A stretch of DNA of 64,000 nucleotides, taken from the NCBI RefSeq assembly GCF_022012415.1, contig NZ_JAKLTR010000001.1, positions 248,001 to 312,000 of the forward strand, written 5' to 3'. The translations under genes were made by a program, and so were the position numbers. The notes under the pieces were generated by a model that made no database searches, was not told where the DNA came from, and worked only from the letters and a program-made list of their open reading frames with translations. Positions 63,915 through 64,000 of this stretch are shown here, piece by piece; position 1 is the first letter of the stretch; every line of letters starts with the position of its first letter. Source of the stretch: Terrimonas ginsenosidimutans. Its GTDB lineage: Bacteria; Bacteroidota; Bacteroidia; Chitinophagales; Chitinophagaceae.

Positions 63915-64000
63915 GTGGTGCTGATTTCGATAGTGTATGCGGTACCGGGATTTGAACGGACCGATAGCTGGCCATTCATTTGTCTTACCAGGGTCTGAAC
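63911..64000 (-). CDS. Sensor histidine kinase, C-terminus only (cut by window)
   Basis: Translated from the right edge on the minus strand, the last 29 codons read VQTLVRQMNGQLSVRSNPGT followed by AYTIEISTT and a stop. This is the end of a HATPase_c domain. The rest lies outside the window. The stop overlaps the LuxR-type regulator start by four bases. Confidence 0.7.
   Translation of the reverse strand, partial: VQTLVRQMNGQLSVRSNPGTAYTIEISTT

Noticed and set aside
63940-63962. Sequence like a tRNA T-arm (GGGATTTGAAC)
   Set aside because: It lies inside the coding frame of the cut kinase and no acceptor stem, anticodon arm or D-arm fits around it.

Overview
The window looks like a chromosomal segment of a Bacteroidota bacterium, most likely of the Chitinophagaceae or a near relative (inference from gene content; no rRNA is present). 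Pointers are an alternative complex III (act) operon directly followed by an aa3-type oxidase with two subunit III genes, DUF420 and SCO assembly proteins, TPR-containing HisKA_2 histidine kinases, LytS/LytTR pairs, many AraC regulators, lipoproteins with short lipoboxes, and start sites without clear Shine-Dalgarno sequences. No tRNA, rRNA, phage, insertion sequence or CRISPR array was seen.

Layout. 1-14 kb is signalling: a cut AraC regulator; a TPR kinase followed by a GAF-type sigma-54 activator (+); a convergent set of YoaK membrane protein, TPR kinase and NtrC-type regulator (-); another AraC gene; and an outer-membrane protein divergent from a LytS/LytTR pair. 14-17 kb has a ZU5-like lipoprotein and a 0.9-kb non-coding inverted element made of two diverged copies of a structured repeat. 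17-25 kb has a metallophosphoesterase, a VOC protein, two beta-lactamase-fold enzymes and a multi-PAS kinase with a REC protein. 25-31 kb is accessory: a DarG-like macrodomain gene with a DUF4261 gene, a four-gene operon (DoxX-like, DUF2071, methyltransferase, small membrane protein), and a HicB-like gene joined to a frameshifted UvrD-type helicase. 31-37 kb carries an acyl-CoA dehydrogenase, a degenerate SDR, a CPA1 antiporter, an AraC gene and about 1.2 kb of non-coding DNA.

37-55 kb (minus strand) is the respiratory core: actABCDEF, then ctaC, ctaD, ctaB, two subunit III genes and a subunit IV gene, closed by an intrinsic terminator, with SCO and DUF420 genes beyond it. Together they oxidise menaquinol, pass electrons through c-type hemes to CuA and heme a/a3-CuB, and supply heme O and copper for assembly. 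Every gap over 40 bp between the act and cta genes holds an inverted repeat. 55-64 kb is mixed: a DUF6787-PurN fusion, a serine hydrolase, exported hypothetical proteins, a D-aminoacylase and a cut two-component pair.

The most unusual content is non-coding. There are several intergenic families of inverted word repeats: a GATGRSC heptamer family at four loci, GCGGCGA-rich hairpins around purN, CCCCGCTT-core hairpins in the cta operon, and the large two-copy element at 16 kb, whose copies differ in sequence but keep base pairing. Several genes carry odd changes: a split helicase, an SDR without its catalytic Lys, a sigma-54 activator with an altered GAFTGA loop, and a class A beta-lactamase with altered SDN and KTG motifs.
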